From positions 55,959 through 119,958 of the forward strand of contig JAFLBO010000018.1 in assembly GCA_017303475.1 (NCBI GenBank): DNA of 64,000 nucleotides. The letters are read 5' to 3'. The position numbers and the translations under genes are program-made. The notes under the pieces are model-generated. The model was not told the origin of the DNA and did not search any database. It saw only the letters and a list, made by a program, of their open reading frames with translations. This stretch comes from Chitinophagales bacterium (GTDB lineage Bacteria; Bacteroidota; Bacteroidia; Chitinophagales; Saprospiraceae). Numbering within the stretch: the first letter of the stretch is position 1; every line of letters starts with the position of its first letter. Shown in pieces: positions 18,106-27,155 of this stretch.

Positions 18106-18300
18106 AACGAAGCTGCAAAGGTAGCTACTTCCGGCGTCTTTAGGGTAAAAGTTGCTTCCCCGTGCTTTAAAAGCTATGAATGCGTTAAGTCAATCGTTAC
18201 CAAAGGGTTAATCCGGCAGGCAAAACCATGGTTCAGATAAGAAGTAATAGAACGGCCCGTTTATTACCAGACACAACACAACCATTCTATACAACCCGTT

Positions 18301-18927
18301 ATGAAACATCTGATTTTTGCTTTGTTCAGCCTTTTCTTCAGCCAGATTGCACACGCCCAGTTTTTTTCCATGGGCCTGAAAGCCGGTATGCACACCCAAT
18401 TGAATCATCCAGAGGATATCAATATTGGCAACGGCGACGGCGGATTTAATGTTGGTTTAAACGGTCGCCAGTTCGGTACCCAGTTTGGCGGATACCTGCG
18501 CTTTGGTAAACGATTGTTTGTACAGCCTGAGGTTACTTTCAACTCCAACCGCACCGATTATGTAGTGGGCGAATCCAGTGTGGGAGAGGTGATCAAAAAC
18601 GAAAAGTATCAGTTCCTGGATATCCCGGTTCTGTTTGGCGCAAAACTCGGTCCGGTGCGTTTGCATGCGGGTCCTGTAGGACACTATTTCCTGAAATCAA
18701 CTTCTGAATTGACAGATATTGACGGCTATGAAGCCCGTTTTAAGCAAATGACCTGGGGCTGGCAAGGAGGTTTGAACATTGGTTTCAAACGTTTGTCGCT
18801 CGACTTCCGCTACGAAGGCAATTTCAACAAGCTGGGAGATCACATGACCTTCTTTGGCGATCAATATCAGTTCAGCGACTCGCCAGCGCGGTTTATTGTG
18901 GGGTTGAATTTTGCCTTGATTAAGTAG
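18301..18927 (+). CDS. PorT-like outer-membrane beta-barrel protein
   Basis: A 208-residue protein with signal peptide MKHLIFALFSLFFSQIAHAQ, followed by alternating amphipathic strands typical of the porin-family or OMP_b-brl_2 (PorT-like) barrels: FSMGLKAGMHTQLN, FGTQFGGYLRFGKRLFVQPEV, LGPVRLHAGPVGHYF, LSLDFRYEGNF. The end FIVGLNFALIK fits a final membrane strand. It is predicted to sit in the outer membrane. It is transcribed alone, divergent from engB, and its 3' side is a tandem palindromic array. The specific role is unknown. Confidence 0.82.
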   Translation: MKHLIFALFSLFFSQIAHAQFFSMGLKAGMHTQLNHPEDINIGNGDGGFNVGLNGRQFGTQFGGYLRFGKRLFVQPEVTFNSNRTDYVVGESSVGEVIKNEKYQFLDIPVLFGAKLGPVRLHAGPVGHYFLKSTSELTDIDGYEARFKQMTWGWQGGLNIGFKRLSLDFRYEGNFNKLGDHMTFFGDQYQFSDSPARFIVGLNFALIK

Positions 18928-18943
18928 GGGTTAGGGGGTTTTT

Positions 18944-19160
18944 AGGTCATTTAGTAGTCATTTGGGTCATTTAGTAGTCATTTGGGTCATTTAGTAGTCA
19001 TTTTTTGAGCTTTTGGGTCATTAAAGAAGACATAGCCTGTCATCTCAATTCAAATGACCCAAATGACCACTAAATGACCCCAATGACTACTAAATGACCC
19101 AAATGACTACTAAATGACCCAAATGACTACTAAATGACCCCAATGACTACTAAATGACCT
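18944..19160. repeat. Inverted tandem arrays of a 20-bp TCATTTAGTAG unit
   Basis: The left arm (18944-19003) has three copies of a 20-base unit GGTCATTTAGTAGTCATTTG. The right arm (about 19051-19160) has five or more copies of its reverse complement (AAATGACTACTAAATGACCC). About 48 bases separate them. The right array runs into the TAG stop of the convergent glycosyltransferase, and the left begins 16 bases after the porin stop. A related array lies at 49770-50069. Confidence 0.92.
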
Positions 19161-20286
19161 AAACACCCTCCAACCCCTTCAAAACCTGAAACACCTCCTC
19201 CGCTGCGCGATCCCAGGAAAACAGCCTTCGTTGCTGCCGGCCTTTGGAAATGAGCGCCTGTCGCAAGTTGGCATCTGAGGCAAGTTGTTTCAGACCTTGT
19301 GCCATGTGTTCTGCCGACAATGGCTCTACCAGCAAGGCGGCATCTCCGGCAATTTCTGGCAAACAAGAGGCGTTGGCTGCCATCACCGGGGTATCGCAAT
19401 ACATGGCCTCCAGCATGGGTAACCCAAACCCTTCGCTTATGGAAACATAAGTCAGTGCGGTTGCAGCGGCTGTCAGTCGGTACAAGTCCTCTTCGGGCAT
19501 ATAACCCAGAAAAAGGATGTCATTTCTGTGTTCTGCGGCTTCCCAGGCATCTCTGACTTCTCCTGTTTGCCAGGCAAAACGCCCTGCCAGCAACAGTTTA
19601 TGTGAGGCATTGGATTCGGACTTAAACAAATCAAATGCTTTAATGAGTCGATGAATGTTTTTTCTGGGGTGGATAGCGCCGGCATAAAAGAAAAAGGGTT
19701 CTCCCTTGGAAAACTGTTGCTGAACAGCCACTTTTTCAAATTCTTGCAGCGGTTTGAATCCTTCCCGGCAACCATTATAAATAGCCTGAACCCGGTTTTC
19801 CGAAATCCGGCAGGTTTGTACAATATCCTGGCGTACATAGTTGGATACGGTGATTGTTTTCTCCGCCCGGCGCAGAAACCTCGGCAGAAAATACAGGATA
19901 TAGTATCGATGAATCCAGGGAATTTGCCCTGGGAAATGAAGGGGCACCAGATCGTGGCAGGTCATGGCAACAGGCACTCTGGAGAACAAACTGCACATAG
20001 AATCCGGAGAAAAAAACACATCTGCCCTGTGTTTGATCAAGGCACGTCGTACCGACCACTCAAACCAGCAGAAAAAAAGCGGACCAAAACGGGCTCTGGG
20101 CGGAAGAACAAGCGCCTGAACATTGGGCCCGTACAAAAATTCTTCCTCTATTGGCCGGTCTGAGATAAACAGGAAATCCACCTCCGGATGCGCCAACACC
20201 ATTCGTCGTGTAATTTCATGCGTATACCAGCCGAAGCCTTCTAACTGGCCTGATTGCAGGAAACGGGTATTAATGGCTATTTTCAC
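19159..20286 (-). CDS. Glycosyltransferase family 4/1 (GT-B fold)
   Basis: A retaining GT-B glycosyltransferase of about 375 residues, likely adding a sugar to a cell-surface polysaccharide or lipid-linked precursor. The N-terminal half begins VKIAINTRFLQSG and contains GFGWYTHEITRRM. The C-terminal half has AGAIHPRKNIHRLIKAFDLF and SISEGFGLPMLEAM, the EX7E nucleotide-sugar motif, followed by PVMAANASCLPEIAGDAALL. There is no suitable ATG. GTG at 20286 places the start at the expected first beta strand; a TTG 36 bases further upstream is less likely. The stop codon is embedded in the TCATTTAG array. Donor and acceptor are unknown. Confidence 0.88.
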   Translation of the reverse strand: MKIAINTRFLQSGQLEGFGWYTHEITRRMVLAHPEVDFLFISDRPIEEEFLYGPNVQALVLPPRARFGPLFFCWFEWSVRRALIKHRADVFFSPDSMCSLFSRVPVAMTCHDLVPLHFPGQIPWIHRYYILYFLPRFLRRAEKTITVSNYVRQDIVQTCRISENRVQAIYNGCREGFKPLQEFEKVAVQQQFSKGEPFFFYAGAIHPRKNIHRLIKAFDLFKSESNASHKLLLAGRFAWQTGEVRDAWEAAEHRNDILFLGYMPEEDLYRLTAAATALTYVSISEGFGLPMLEAMYCDTPVMAANASCLPEIAGDAALLVEPLSAEHMAQGLKQLASDANLRQALISKGRQQRRLFSWDRAAEEVFQVLKGLEGV

Positions 20287-20436
20287 GGGCAGACGGTGGA
20301 TCGTTTGTGGTGGAGGGGGCAAAGAACCTGCTTTTCTGTAATTTGTGGAAAACTATTTGTTTGATTTGAATGCTTGGGCTCGCTAGTTTGGTATTTTTGC
20401 GCCCATACAGTCTCAAGAGGCTGTTTAACATACCAG

Positions 20437-21486
20437 ATGATAGATTTTTCAGCAACCAGATTAGCCCGTTTTGCTGCCACCTGGGTTGGCAATAAAAACC
20501 GATATGAAGGGGTAGTGATCCCCAAGCACACCCTTATGCCGGTACATGATGCAGCCGAGGAGCTGCTCATCACTTCTTTCCTTAAACCCTTCGAAAAGAC
20601 CGAGGAGTTTTTCTATTTCCACCACGAAGAAGATGTAAGTCAGCACCTGGTATACCAGGCTTGCATGGAAATTTTCAGCAACCCGGAATCCATGGCAGAA
20701 CAAGCCGCCAAACTGACACAAATGCTGTATGGCTTTTGCGAAAACCCCAAGGTACAGGGCGGCGAATTCTTTCTGGCTTATTTTGAAGACCTTATGCTGC
20801 AGGGTGAGCCTACCACTGCTATTGGATTGTGGAAAGTGGACCAAAAGGACCCTGTTTTTAAAACTGAACGCACTGCCGAGTCTTTTGCCCTGAATATTCT
20901 GGAAGGCATTCCTACCGGCAAACTCCAGGTAGCTGCTGTAATTTTCAACCTGGATGAAGCTGAAGGCTATCGGGTTTGTGCCGTAGATACTGTCACCAAA
21001 AAGGAGGAACGCTCCTTTTGGAAAGATGATTTTTTGCGCCTGCGCCCCATCGAAGACCACTACTTCAACACCCGCCACCATATTAGCCTGGCCAGTGAGT
21101 TTATCAGCCAGAAAGCGCCTTACAAGTTTGGGCTCGACCGCACCGAAACCATTGATTTGCTGAACCGCTCCGGAGAGTATTTTAAGGAAAACGATCTGTT
21201 TGAGGTAGATGATTTTACCCAGCAATTATTCCCCGAGGAAGAACAGCGGGAAGCATTTAAAGAATTCCGCGACGAATATGCCCGGGCATATGCCATTCCG
21301 CTGGAAGATAAATTCGATATCAGTACCCAGGCCGTAAAAAAAGAGTCCAAAGTGTTCAAGAGCGTGTTAAAGCTCGATAAGAACTTCCACATTTACGTAC
21401 ACGGTCGCAGGGATCTCATCGAGCGCGGTTTCGATGATGACAAGGGTAAAAAGTATTACAAGGTTTGGTTTGACAACGAGGAGTAA
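20437..21486 (+). CDS. Nucleoid-associated protein, NdpA/YejK-like
   Basis: A 349-residue protein of the NdpA/YejK nucleoid-associated family. It starts MIDFSATRLARFAATWVGNK and contains the family's ENPKVQGGEFFLAYFEDL region, a central VAAVIFNLDEAEG strand and a C-terminal tail KNFHIYVHGRRDLIERGFD. The E. coli homologue binds DNA, but its exact function is poorly defined. The start is taken at MIDF because the 21 codons upstream do not look like family sequence. It converges with the GNAT gene, with only three bases between the stops. Confidence 0.8.
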   Translation: MIDFSATRLARFAATWVGNKNRYEGVVIPKHTLMPVHDAAEELLITSFLKPFEKTEEFFYFHHEEDVSQHLVYQACMEIFSNPESMAEQAAKLTQMLYGFCENPKVQGGEFFLAYFEDLMLQGEPTTAIGLWKVDQKDPVFKTERTAESFALNILEGIPTGKLQVAAVIFNLDEAEGYRVCAVDTVTKKEERSFWKDDFLRLRPIEDHYFNTRHHISLASEFISQKAPYKFGLDRTETIDLLNRSGEYFKENDLFEVDDFTQQLFPEEEQREAFKEFRDEYARAYAIPLEDKFDISTQAVKKESKVFKSVLKLDKNFHIYVHGRRDLIERGFDDDKGKKYYKVWFDNEE

Positions 21487-21489
21487 TAC

Positions 21490-22050
21490 CTAGAACTCCC
21501 AGATAACCACCCGCCAGTCCTCGTTCGCTACAGCATCTGAAAAAGTATGCAGGGTTTGGAATCCCACGCGCTCATGTGCGCGCAGGGAGCGCGTGTTGCG
21601 TTCTGCAATTTCAGTAATGACAAAGTCGTAATCTTTACTGCATACTTCCTTCATTTTGGCGTACATTCCGTCGAATACACCCATGCCCCTGTAGCCCTCT
21701 GCTACACATATTTGGCCCATTACAAACCATCGTGAATGATCTTTCAGGTCCTGACCTTTCCAGGACAGTGTGTCCAGCAAATCAAACATGGGTTGAAGAA
21801 TGGGTATATAGGCTGCAAAAGACCGCGGCATTACCAGGGCATATCCCACCACCTTTTCGCCATCGCAGGCAATGACACTGGGGGCTTCCAGGTTCATGCG
21901 TTGCAGCACGTCCGGGTCATGCTTTACTGTCACAAAACCTTGTTCCTGAGCCACTGCCGGAGAAACCGATGAAACGTGGTTCAAGGCTTGCAAATTCAGA
22001 ATTTGTTGTACCTGTTCCGGGGTGCTGACGGTATAAAATGTAATTTCCAT
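21490..22050 (-). CDS. GNAT-family N-acetyltransferase
   Basis: A 186-residue GCN5-related acetyltransferase. The acetyl-CoA-binding motif A is VMGQICVAEGYRGMGVFDGMYAKM, with the R/Q-x-x-G-x-G/A loop as YRGMGV. A conserved end follows: AERNTRSLRAHERVGFQTLHTF. The substrate cannot be told from sequence. It is divergent from pntA, about 100 bases apart, and its stop is three bases from the convergent nucleoid-protein stop. Confidence 0.88.
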   Translation of the reverse strand: MEITFYTVSTPEQVQQILNLQALNHVSSVSPAVAQEQGFVTVKHDPDVLQRMNLEAPSVIACDGEKVVGYALVMPRSFAAYIPILQPMFDLLDTLSWKGQDLKDHSRWFVMGQICVAEGYRGMGVFDGMYAKMKEVCSKDYDFVITEIAERNTRSLRAHERVGFQTLHTFSDAVANEDWRVVIWEF

Positions 22051-22151
22051 GATGCAAATTTTGGAAAGAATTTTTATCTTTTGGAAAAGATACTACTTTC
22101 GGGCCGCCAAATTATCCACACAACTATTATTACAACGAATCACCACCGTTC

Positions 22152-23273
22152 ATGACCCTTGGTATATTGAAAGAAGCCGACGGCGAGCAAAGAGTAGCCG
22201 TCACCCCAGATTCCATTTCCGCCATTCTGAAGCTGGGCGCAACAAAAGTAATGGTAGAACGTGGCGCTGGCGCCACTGCCTTTTTTGATGATGCTTCTTA
22301 TGAAGCAGCCGGCGCGGAAGTTACTGATGCTGATACTATCCTGAAAAATGCGAAGATACTGGTGAAAATTCACCCGTTATCTGCAGCTGCTGTAGGCAAA
22401 CTCGCCGCCGGCCAGATCGTTATCGGTCAGTTTAACCCGCTCCTCAACAAAGAGGCTGTGGAGCAATTGCTGAAAGCCAACGCTACTGGCTTTAGTTTGG
22501 ATATGGCTCCACGAAGCACCCGCGCACAGGCACTCGACGTACTGTCGTCTATGGCTACTGTAGGCGGCTATAAGGCTGTGTTGACTGCTGCAGCGCACCT
22601 GCCTACCTTTTTTCCCATGTTTATGACCGCCGCAGGTACCATTAAGCCTGCTAAAGTACTCATCCTGGGTGCTGGTGTTGCAGGCCTTCAGGCCATTGCA
22701 ACTGCCAAACGTCTGGGTGCTGTAGTAGAAGCATTCGATGTGCGTGCGGCCGCCAAAGAAGAAGTACTTTCTCTTGGGGCAAAATTTGTGGAAGTGGAAG
22801 GCGCCGTAGATGATAAAGCTGCTGGCGGCTACGCAGTAGAGCAATCCGAGGAATTTAAACAACGTCAGGCGCAATTGATTCATGAAAAAGCAGTAGCCGC
22901 AGATGTAGTCATTTGCACCGCACAAATTCCGGGTCGTAAAGCGCCGGTATTGCTTCGTAAAGAAACCGTTGCGGCCATGAAAGCCGGCGCTGTAGTGGTG
23001 GACATGGCAGCCTCCACCGGTGGCAACTGTGAAGCAACGGAAAACGGCAAAACTATTCAGGTAAATGGTGTTACCATTATTGGCGACTCCAACCTGGCGG
23101 GTTCCGTATCCAAGGATGCAAGCGTTATGTTTGGGAAGAACATTGTAAACTTCCTGAAACTTATTCTGATCAAAAATGAATTGACCCTGAATTGGGAAGA
23201 CGATATCGTAGCGGCTACTTGCGTGGCGCACGAAGGGAAAGTGGTGAGCGAAAGGGTGAAGTCAGTTATGTGA
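22152..23273 (+). CDS. pntA: NAD(P) transhydrogenase alpha subunit, part 1 (NAD-binding)
   Basis: The soluble NAD(H)-binding domain I of the proton-translocating transhydrogenase, which exchanges hydride between NADH and NADP+ using the proton gradient. The 373-residue protein starts MTLGILKEADGEQRVAVTPD and has the dinucleotide fold LILGAGVAGLQAIATAKRLG (about 172-190). The later VICTAQIPGRKAPVL and VVDMAASTGGNCE blocks are typical of the alanine-dehydrogenase/PntA fold. The enzyme is split into three chains here; parts 2 and beta follow at 23851 and 24244. A DinB-like gene sits between part 1 and part 2. Confidence 0.96.
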   Translation: MTLGILKEADGEQRVAVTPDSISAILKLGATKVMVERGAGATAFFDDASYEAAGAEVTDADTILKNAKILVKIHPLSAAAVGKLAAGQIVIGQFNPLLNKEAVEQLLKANATGFSLDMAPRSTRAQALDVLSSMATVGGYKAVLTAAAHLPTFFPMFMTAAGTIKPAKVLILGAGVAGLQAIATAKRLGAVVEAFDVRAAAKEEVLSLGAKFVEVEGAVDDKAAGGYAVEQSEEFKQRQAQLIHEKAVAADVVICTAQIPGRKAPVLLRKETVAAMKAGAVVVDMAASTGGNCEATENGKTIQVNGVTIIGDSNLAGSVSKDASVMFGKNIVNFLKLILIKNELTLNWEDDIVAATCVAHEGKVVSERVKSVM

Positions 23274-23293
23274 ATGAGTGAATGAGTGAGTGG
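23271..23293. repeat. Short GAATGAGTGAGT tandem words after pntA
   Basis: Two 8- to 12-base words of TGAATGAGTGAATGAGTGAG begin in the pntA stop codon. They are the reverse complement of the CACTCACTCATT words at 63609-63644, so this is a second locus of the same simple-repeat family. An apparent start at 23282 lies inside it and is not believed to be the real start of the DinB gene. Confidence 0.65.
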
Positions 23294-23311
23294 GGTAAAA
23301 AATCAATCGAT

Positions 23312-23794
23312 ATGAAACAAACTGCCGATGCTTTGCTAACTGTTCTGGAGGAGGTATTGCCGTTGTTGAAGGCAATACCGGATGATGTTGCAGCTGTTAA
23401 ACCGGTTGGTAAATGGTCTAAAAAAGAAATTGTGGGGCATTTACTGGATTCGGCGAGTAACAACCAGCACAAGTTTGTAAGGACTATGCAGGCTGAAGGA
23501 CATTTGGATTTTGTGGGGTATGCGCAGGATTTTTGGGTGTCTTCCCAACAATACCAAACCGAGAGTTGGGAGAACCTGATAACCTTTTGGGAAGCCTTTA
23601 ACCGGCATCTTGCGCATGTTATCAGGCACACCCCGGAATCAACCCTGTCCAATACCATTTCTATCAATGGCTCTCAGTCCTTTACCCTGGCCTTTATCAT
23701 GGAGGATTATGTGGAGCACCTGAAACACCATTTGAAACAAATACTTCCCGATGCAGCAATCGAAAGCGCTTTTGCTAATGTGTACAACACCTGA
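23312..23794 (+). CDS. DinB-family four-helix protein
   Basis: A 160-residue DinB_2-type protein. It has the family's helix with GKWSKKEIVGHLLDSASNNQHKF, where the His can bind a metal, and a C-terminal EDYVEHLKHHLKQIL with further histidines. DinB folds include metal-dependent thiol transferases and many proteins of unknown role. ATG at 23312 (MKQTADALLTVLEEV) is preferred because the ATG ten codons upstream lies in a simple-repeat tract. The gene sits between the two halves of the transhydrogenase alpha subunit and is presumably co-transcribed. The functional link to transhydrogenase is unknown. Confidence 0.85.
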   Translation: MKQTADALLTVLEEVLPLLKAIPDDVAAVKPVGKWSKKEIVGHLLDSASNNQHKFVRTMQAEGHLDFVGYAQDFWVSSQQYQTESWENLITFWEAFNRHLAHVIRHTPESTLSNTISINGSQSFTLAFIMEDYVEHLKHHLKQILPDAAIESAFANVYNT

Positions 23795-23850
23795 TTTGTA
23801 GACACTGGAGGTAAACCAATTTTTGCATAACAGTTTAATGTTTGACCAAT

Positions 23851-24150
23851 ATGGCTAACTTTTTTCTTGAAAATCAAGACCTTATCTACATCGTCATTCT
23901 CAGCATCTTGCTCGGGGTGGAGGTGATTTCCAATGTGCCTGCCATCCTGCACACTCCGCTGATGTCTGGCGCCAACGCTATCCACGGCGTAGTAATCATA
24001 GGCGCCATCATCGTGATGGGCCATGCCAGTCCGGATGATTACCTCGCGCTTACCCTGGGCTTTATCGCCGTTTTGCTCGGCACCCTGAACGTGGTAGGCG
24101 GATTTGTGGTGACCAACCGCATGCTCGAAATGTTTAAGAAAAAGAAGTGA
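23851..24150 (+). CDS. NAD(P) transhydrogenase alpha subunit, part 2 (membrane)
   Basis: A 99-residue integral-membrane domain II segment of transhydrogenase (PntAB type), with three to four hydrophobic helices: LIYIVILSILLGVEVISNVPAI, GVVIIGAIIVMGHA and LALTLGFIAVLLGTLNVVGGF. It ends VTNRMLEMFKKKK, the usual terminus. The ATG at 23851 (MANFFLENQD) is used. It follows the DinB gene by 56 bases and precedes pntB by 93 bases. Together with pntA part 1 and pntB it forms the complete proton channel and nucleotide sites. Confidence 0.94.
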   Translation: MANFFLENQDLIYIVILSILLGVEVISNVPAILHTPLMSGANAIHGVVIIGAIIVMGHASPDDYLALTLGFIAVLLGTLNVVGGFVVTNRMLEMFKKKK

Positions 24151-24243
24151 TTAATCTGGTCGGGAAGAAGATTGCGGAAAACCATTCCGCTTATGCTTCC
24201 CTGGTCACATTGATCACATTAAAACACATTGCCCACATTTTTT

Positions 24244-25635
24244 ATGTCCACCTTTTTACTCGAACTCTCTTACCTTATTGGTTCCATAACCTTTATTGTC
24301 GGCCTCAAACAATTGAGTAGCCCGGATTCTGCGCGCAAGGGCAATCTGGTTGCCGCTGCCGGCATGGGTATTGCCATTCTCGCCACCATTTTGTTCCACC
24401 AAAAAGACGGTCAACCCATTGGCAATATCCCCTGGATCATTGCAGCTATGGGCGTAGGTACCGTGATTGGCTGGATGATGGCCATGAAGGTTAAAATGAC
24501 CGCCATGCCGCAAATGGTGTCCTTTTTTAACGGAATGGGGGGCGCTTGCGCAGCTATCATCAGTATTGTGGAATATAATGCGCACCCACACGGCTCCTCC
24601 GGTTACCTCCTGACGGTGTTCCTGGGCCTGGTGATTGGTTCTGTTTCCTTCAGCGGTAGTATGGTAGCTTACGGCAAACTTGACGAAAAAATCAAGGATA
24701 TCTCTGTTAGCTTCCTCACATACCTCAATCTGCTGCTCCTGGTGCTGATCTTTGTCATCCTGGGCATTGCAGTGGTGCAGCCCGAGATGCTGGGTCACTC
24801 CGTGGTGTGGATCCTGCTGGGCTTATCCTTCATTTACGGCATTCTGTTCGTTATGCCTATCGGTGGCGCAGATATGCCTGTGGTAATTTCGTTGCTGAAC
24901 TCGCTGACAGGTATGGCAGCTGCATTTGGAGGCTTCCTGTACGATAATCCGGTAATGCTTACCGGTGGTATTCTGGTGGGTTCGGCAGGTACTATTCTGA
25001 CCGTTCTGATGTGCAACGCTATGAACCGTTCCCTGTTGAACGTAATCATCGGTTCGTTTGGCGGTGGCGGCGTAGCAGGCGCTAAAGGGGCGACCGGCGA
25101 CCAAACTGTGAAAGAAATTTCTCTTACTGATACTGCAATCCTTTGTGGCTATGCCAGCAAGGTAGTGATCGTACCCGGGTATGGTTTGGCTGTGGCACAG
25201 GCTCAACACATTTGCCATGAGCTGGAAAAAAAGCTGGAAGAAAAAGGCGTTGAAGTGAGTTTCGCCATTCACCCGGTTGCCGGACGTATGCCTGGCCACA
25301 TGAACGTGTTGTTGGCTGAGGCAGATGTACCGTATCCAAAACTCGTGGAAATGGAAGACGCCAACCCGACGATGAATAACACAGATGTGGTAATCATTGT
25401 AGGCGCTAACGACGTTGTAAACCCAGCCGCAGAAAACGATCCAAGCAGTCCGATTTATGGTATGCCGGTGCTTAAAGTATGGGAAGCCAAAAATGTGATC
25501 GTGATGAAACGCAGTATGCGCGCCGGTTACGCCGGTATCGAAAATGAACTCTTCTTCCACCCCAAAACCAAAATGCTCTTCGGCGACGCCAAAGAAATGC
25601 TGGGTAAATTGGTGTCGGAAGTGAAAGAGCTGTAG
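24244..25635 (+). CDS. pntB: NAD(P) transhydrogenase beta subunit
   Basis: The beta subunit has membrane helices in its N-terminal half (LSYLIGSITFIVGLKQL, IGNIPWIIAAMGVGTVIGW, MVSFFNGMGGACAAIIS and others). Its NADP(H)-binding domain III lies in the last 180 residues, with VIVPGYGLAVAQAQH, AIHPVAGRMPGHMNVLLAEA and VIIVGANDVVNPAAENDP. ATG at 24244 gives MSTFLLELSYL and 463 residues, the normal length. It is the last gene of the pnt operon. The stop is followed directly by a palindromic element that separates it from the convergent acyltransferase. Confidence 0.97.
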   Translation: MSTFLLELSYLIGSITFIVGLKQLSSPDSARKGNLVAAAGMGIAILATILFHQKDGQPIGNIPWIIAAMGVGTVIGWMMAMKVKMTAMPQMVSFFNGMGGACAAIISIVEYNAHPHGSSGYLLTVFLGLVIGSVSFSGSMVAYGKLDEKIKDISVSFLTYLNLLLLVLIFVILGIAVVQPEMLGHSVVWILLGLSFIYGILFVMPIGGADMPVVISLLNSLTGMAAAFGGFLYDNPVMLTGGILVGSAGTILTVLMCNAMNRSLLNVIIGSFGGGGVAGAKGATGDQTVKEISLTDTAILCGYASKVVIVPGYGLAVAQAQHICHELEKKLEEKGVEVSFAIHPVAGRMPGHMNVLLAEADVPYPKLVEMEDANPTMNNTDVVIIVGANDVVNPAAENDPSSPIYGMPVLKVWEAKNVIVMKRSMRAGYAGIENELFFHPKTKMLFGDAKEMLGKLVSEVKEL

Positions 25636-25785
25636 GATTTACGATTGAAGAGTACATGATTACATAATTGAAGAGGGAGGGGCGTTGCGTTTGGGATTTT
25701 CCGGGCCAAAGGCCTTGAGCAAATCCCAGATGCAACGCCCCTCCCTCTTCATTCATGTACTCTTCAATCATGTACTCTTAAATCT
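25636..25785. repeat. Composite palindromic element, GTACATGATTGAAGAGGG family (copy D)
   Basis: The outer arms are words such as GATTGAAGAGTACATGATT on the left and their complement on the right. The inner hairpin pairs GAAGAGGGAGGGGCGTTGC (25670-25688) with GCAACGCCCCTCCCTCTTC at the right. The element starts at the base after the pntB stop, and its right arm includes the stop codon and last codons of the convergent gene. The same family occurs at 51107-51290 and 56640-56815. Confidence 0.9.
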
Positions 25786-26884
25786 TGATATAGATTTTCC
25801 TGATAAAAAGCCATCTGCAAACCAGCCAGCAAACCATCATGTAGCCAAAGGCAAAAAGGAACGATCCTGTTTCAGTGTTGGCAAGGGATTGAAAAACGGT
25901 TTGGTAGATCCATTCCTTGGCGTTTTGCTCACCCACTGGAATAGCATAGAGCAACATCACCAGAGCTTCGGAGAGCACATAAGCAAAAAGGGAGTTTGCG
26001 CCAAAGGTGAGCAGGAAATCGCTGCCTTTTCTCCAGTTTTTGACATCAATGATCCAAATACTGAGGGCAAAAAAGATCATGGATAATCCGCCAACGTACA
26101 GCACATAGGAGCTGGTCCACAGCTTTTTGTTGATGGGAAATACCAGATCCCAGGCCAGGCCAATAAATCCGCAAATAACGCCCCAAAGCAACAAATCCCG
26201 AACCAGTTGCTCTTTTTGCGAACTCCTTTTGGCCATCCATTCCGCGCTGAACCACCCCAGTAAAACGGTTACCACTGCCGGTAGCGTACTTAATACGCCT
26301 TCCGGATCAAACGGGATTCTCACTCCCGGCACAACCGTTTCCTTGTATAAATGCGCTTCGCCAAATAACCATTTGTCCAGGTGTAAAACGGCACTTCCTT
26401 CCACGCCGTATGGGTCCATGCCCGGCGTCACAAACCAGTTGAGTAGCCCCCAGTACAACAATAGAAATGCAGCTGAAATTCCCAGCAAGACTTGCCTGCT
26501 GCAAGTAAGCACCAGCACAGATGCGATACCATAACCCAGCGCCAGTCGTTGTGGAACACCCATGATACGCCAGGTGTCCCAGTTTTTCCAAACAAAGGGA
26601 AAATTGTTGAGTATCAGGCCAATACCGAAAAGTATAGCGGTTCGTTTCAGAATCTTCCATCCCGCCTCCGCCGACCATTTCCTGTCAAACCGACCAAAGG
26701 CAAACCACATGGAAACGCCAATGATGAACATAAAAGATGGAAAAACAAGATCGGTAAATGTGCAACCATGCCAAATAGCGTGTCGCAACTGCGGAAAAAC
26801 ATAATCTCCGGTACCAGGGGTATTAACAATGATCATGAAGGCAATGGTAAGCCCCCGGTAAAAATCAATGGAAAGATAGCGCAT
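25778..26884 (-). CDS. HGSNAT/DUF5009-like membrane acyltransferase
   Basis: A polytopic membrane protein of about 368 residues in the heparan-alpha-glucosaminide N-acetyltransferase-like (DUF5009) family. It starts MRYLSIDFYRGLTIAFMII and has the family block IWHGCTFTDLVFPSFMFIIG followed by about ten hydrophobic segments. Related proteins transfer acetyl groups to amino sugars across a membrane; in Bacteroidota they are thought to act in glycan processing. The start is taken at MRYLSID because the longer frame upstream is only translated repeat array (PSSIVPPSIVPP). It is divergent from the Smr gene and convergent with pntB. Confidence 0.85.
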   Translation of the reverse strand: MRYLSIDFYRGLTIAFMIIVNTPGTGDYVFPQLRHAIWHGCTFTDLVFPSFMFIIGVSMWFAFGRFDRKWSAEAGWKILKRTAILFGIGLILNNFPFVWKNWDTWRIMGVPQRLALGYGIASVLVLTCSRQVLLGISAAFLLLYWGLLNWFVTPGMDPYGVEGSAVLHLDKWLFGEAHLYKETVVPGVRIPFDPEGVLSTLPAVVTVLLGWFSAEWMAKRSSQKEQLVRDLLLWGVICGFIGLAWDLVFPINKKLWTSSYVLYVGGLSMIFFALSIWIIDVKNWRKGSDFLLTFGANSLFAYVLSEALVMLLYAIPVGEQNAKEWIYQTVFQSLANTETGSFLFAFGYMMVCWLVCRWLFIRKIYIKI

Positions 26885-27150
26885 AGGTGGAACGATGGAC
26901 GGTGGAACGATGGACGATGGTACGATGATCCTGAGTACTCGGGAAGGAACCAAGGATGTCTTTTTCGGTCGCTGCACTACATTTGAGGCGAATATGCCCG
27001 TGCATGTAGATTTTAGAAGCCGAAAACTCCGGAAAGTTCTATATTTTCAGATAATTTTGCCACAACTAAAAACAGCCCGATTTATTTCCACCGACCATCC
27101 CGAGTACCGGGGTCACCGTCCACCGTCCATCGTCCACCGTTCACCGTAAT
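26885..27150. repeat. Inverted GGACGATGG arrays filling a divergent promoter region
   Basis: The left array (26885-26950) has words such as GGTGGAACGATGGAC and ends GAGTACTCGGGAAGG. The right array (27091-27148) is the reverse complement class (CACCGTCCATCGTCCACC) and begins CCATCCCGAGTACC. The central 140 bases have no strong symmetry and must hold the promoters of both divergent genes; TAATTTTG at 27052-27059 is a candidate -7 box for the plus-strand gene. The same words reappear at 31008-31077. Confidence 0.85.
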
Positions 27151-27155
27151 TTACC

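Noticed and set aside
18944..19160. CRISPR array
   Set aside because: The units are contiguous 20-base words without unique spacers and occur in both orientations around a centre; there are no cas genes.
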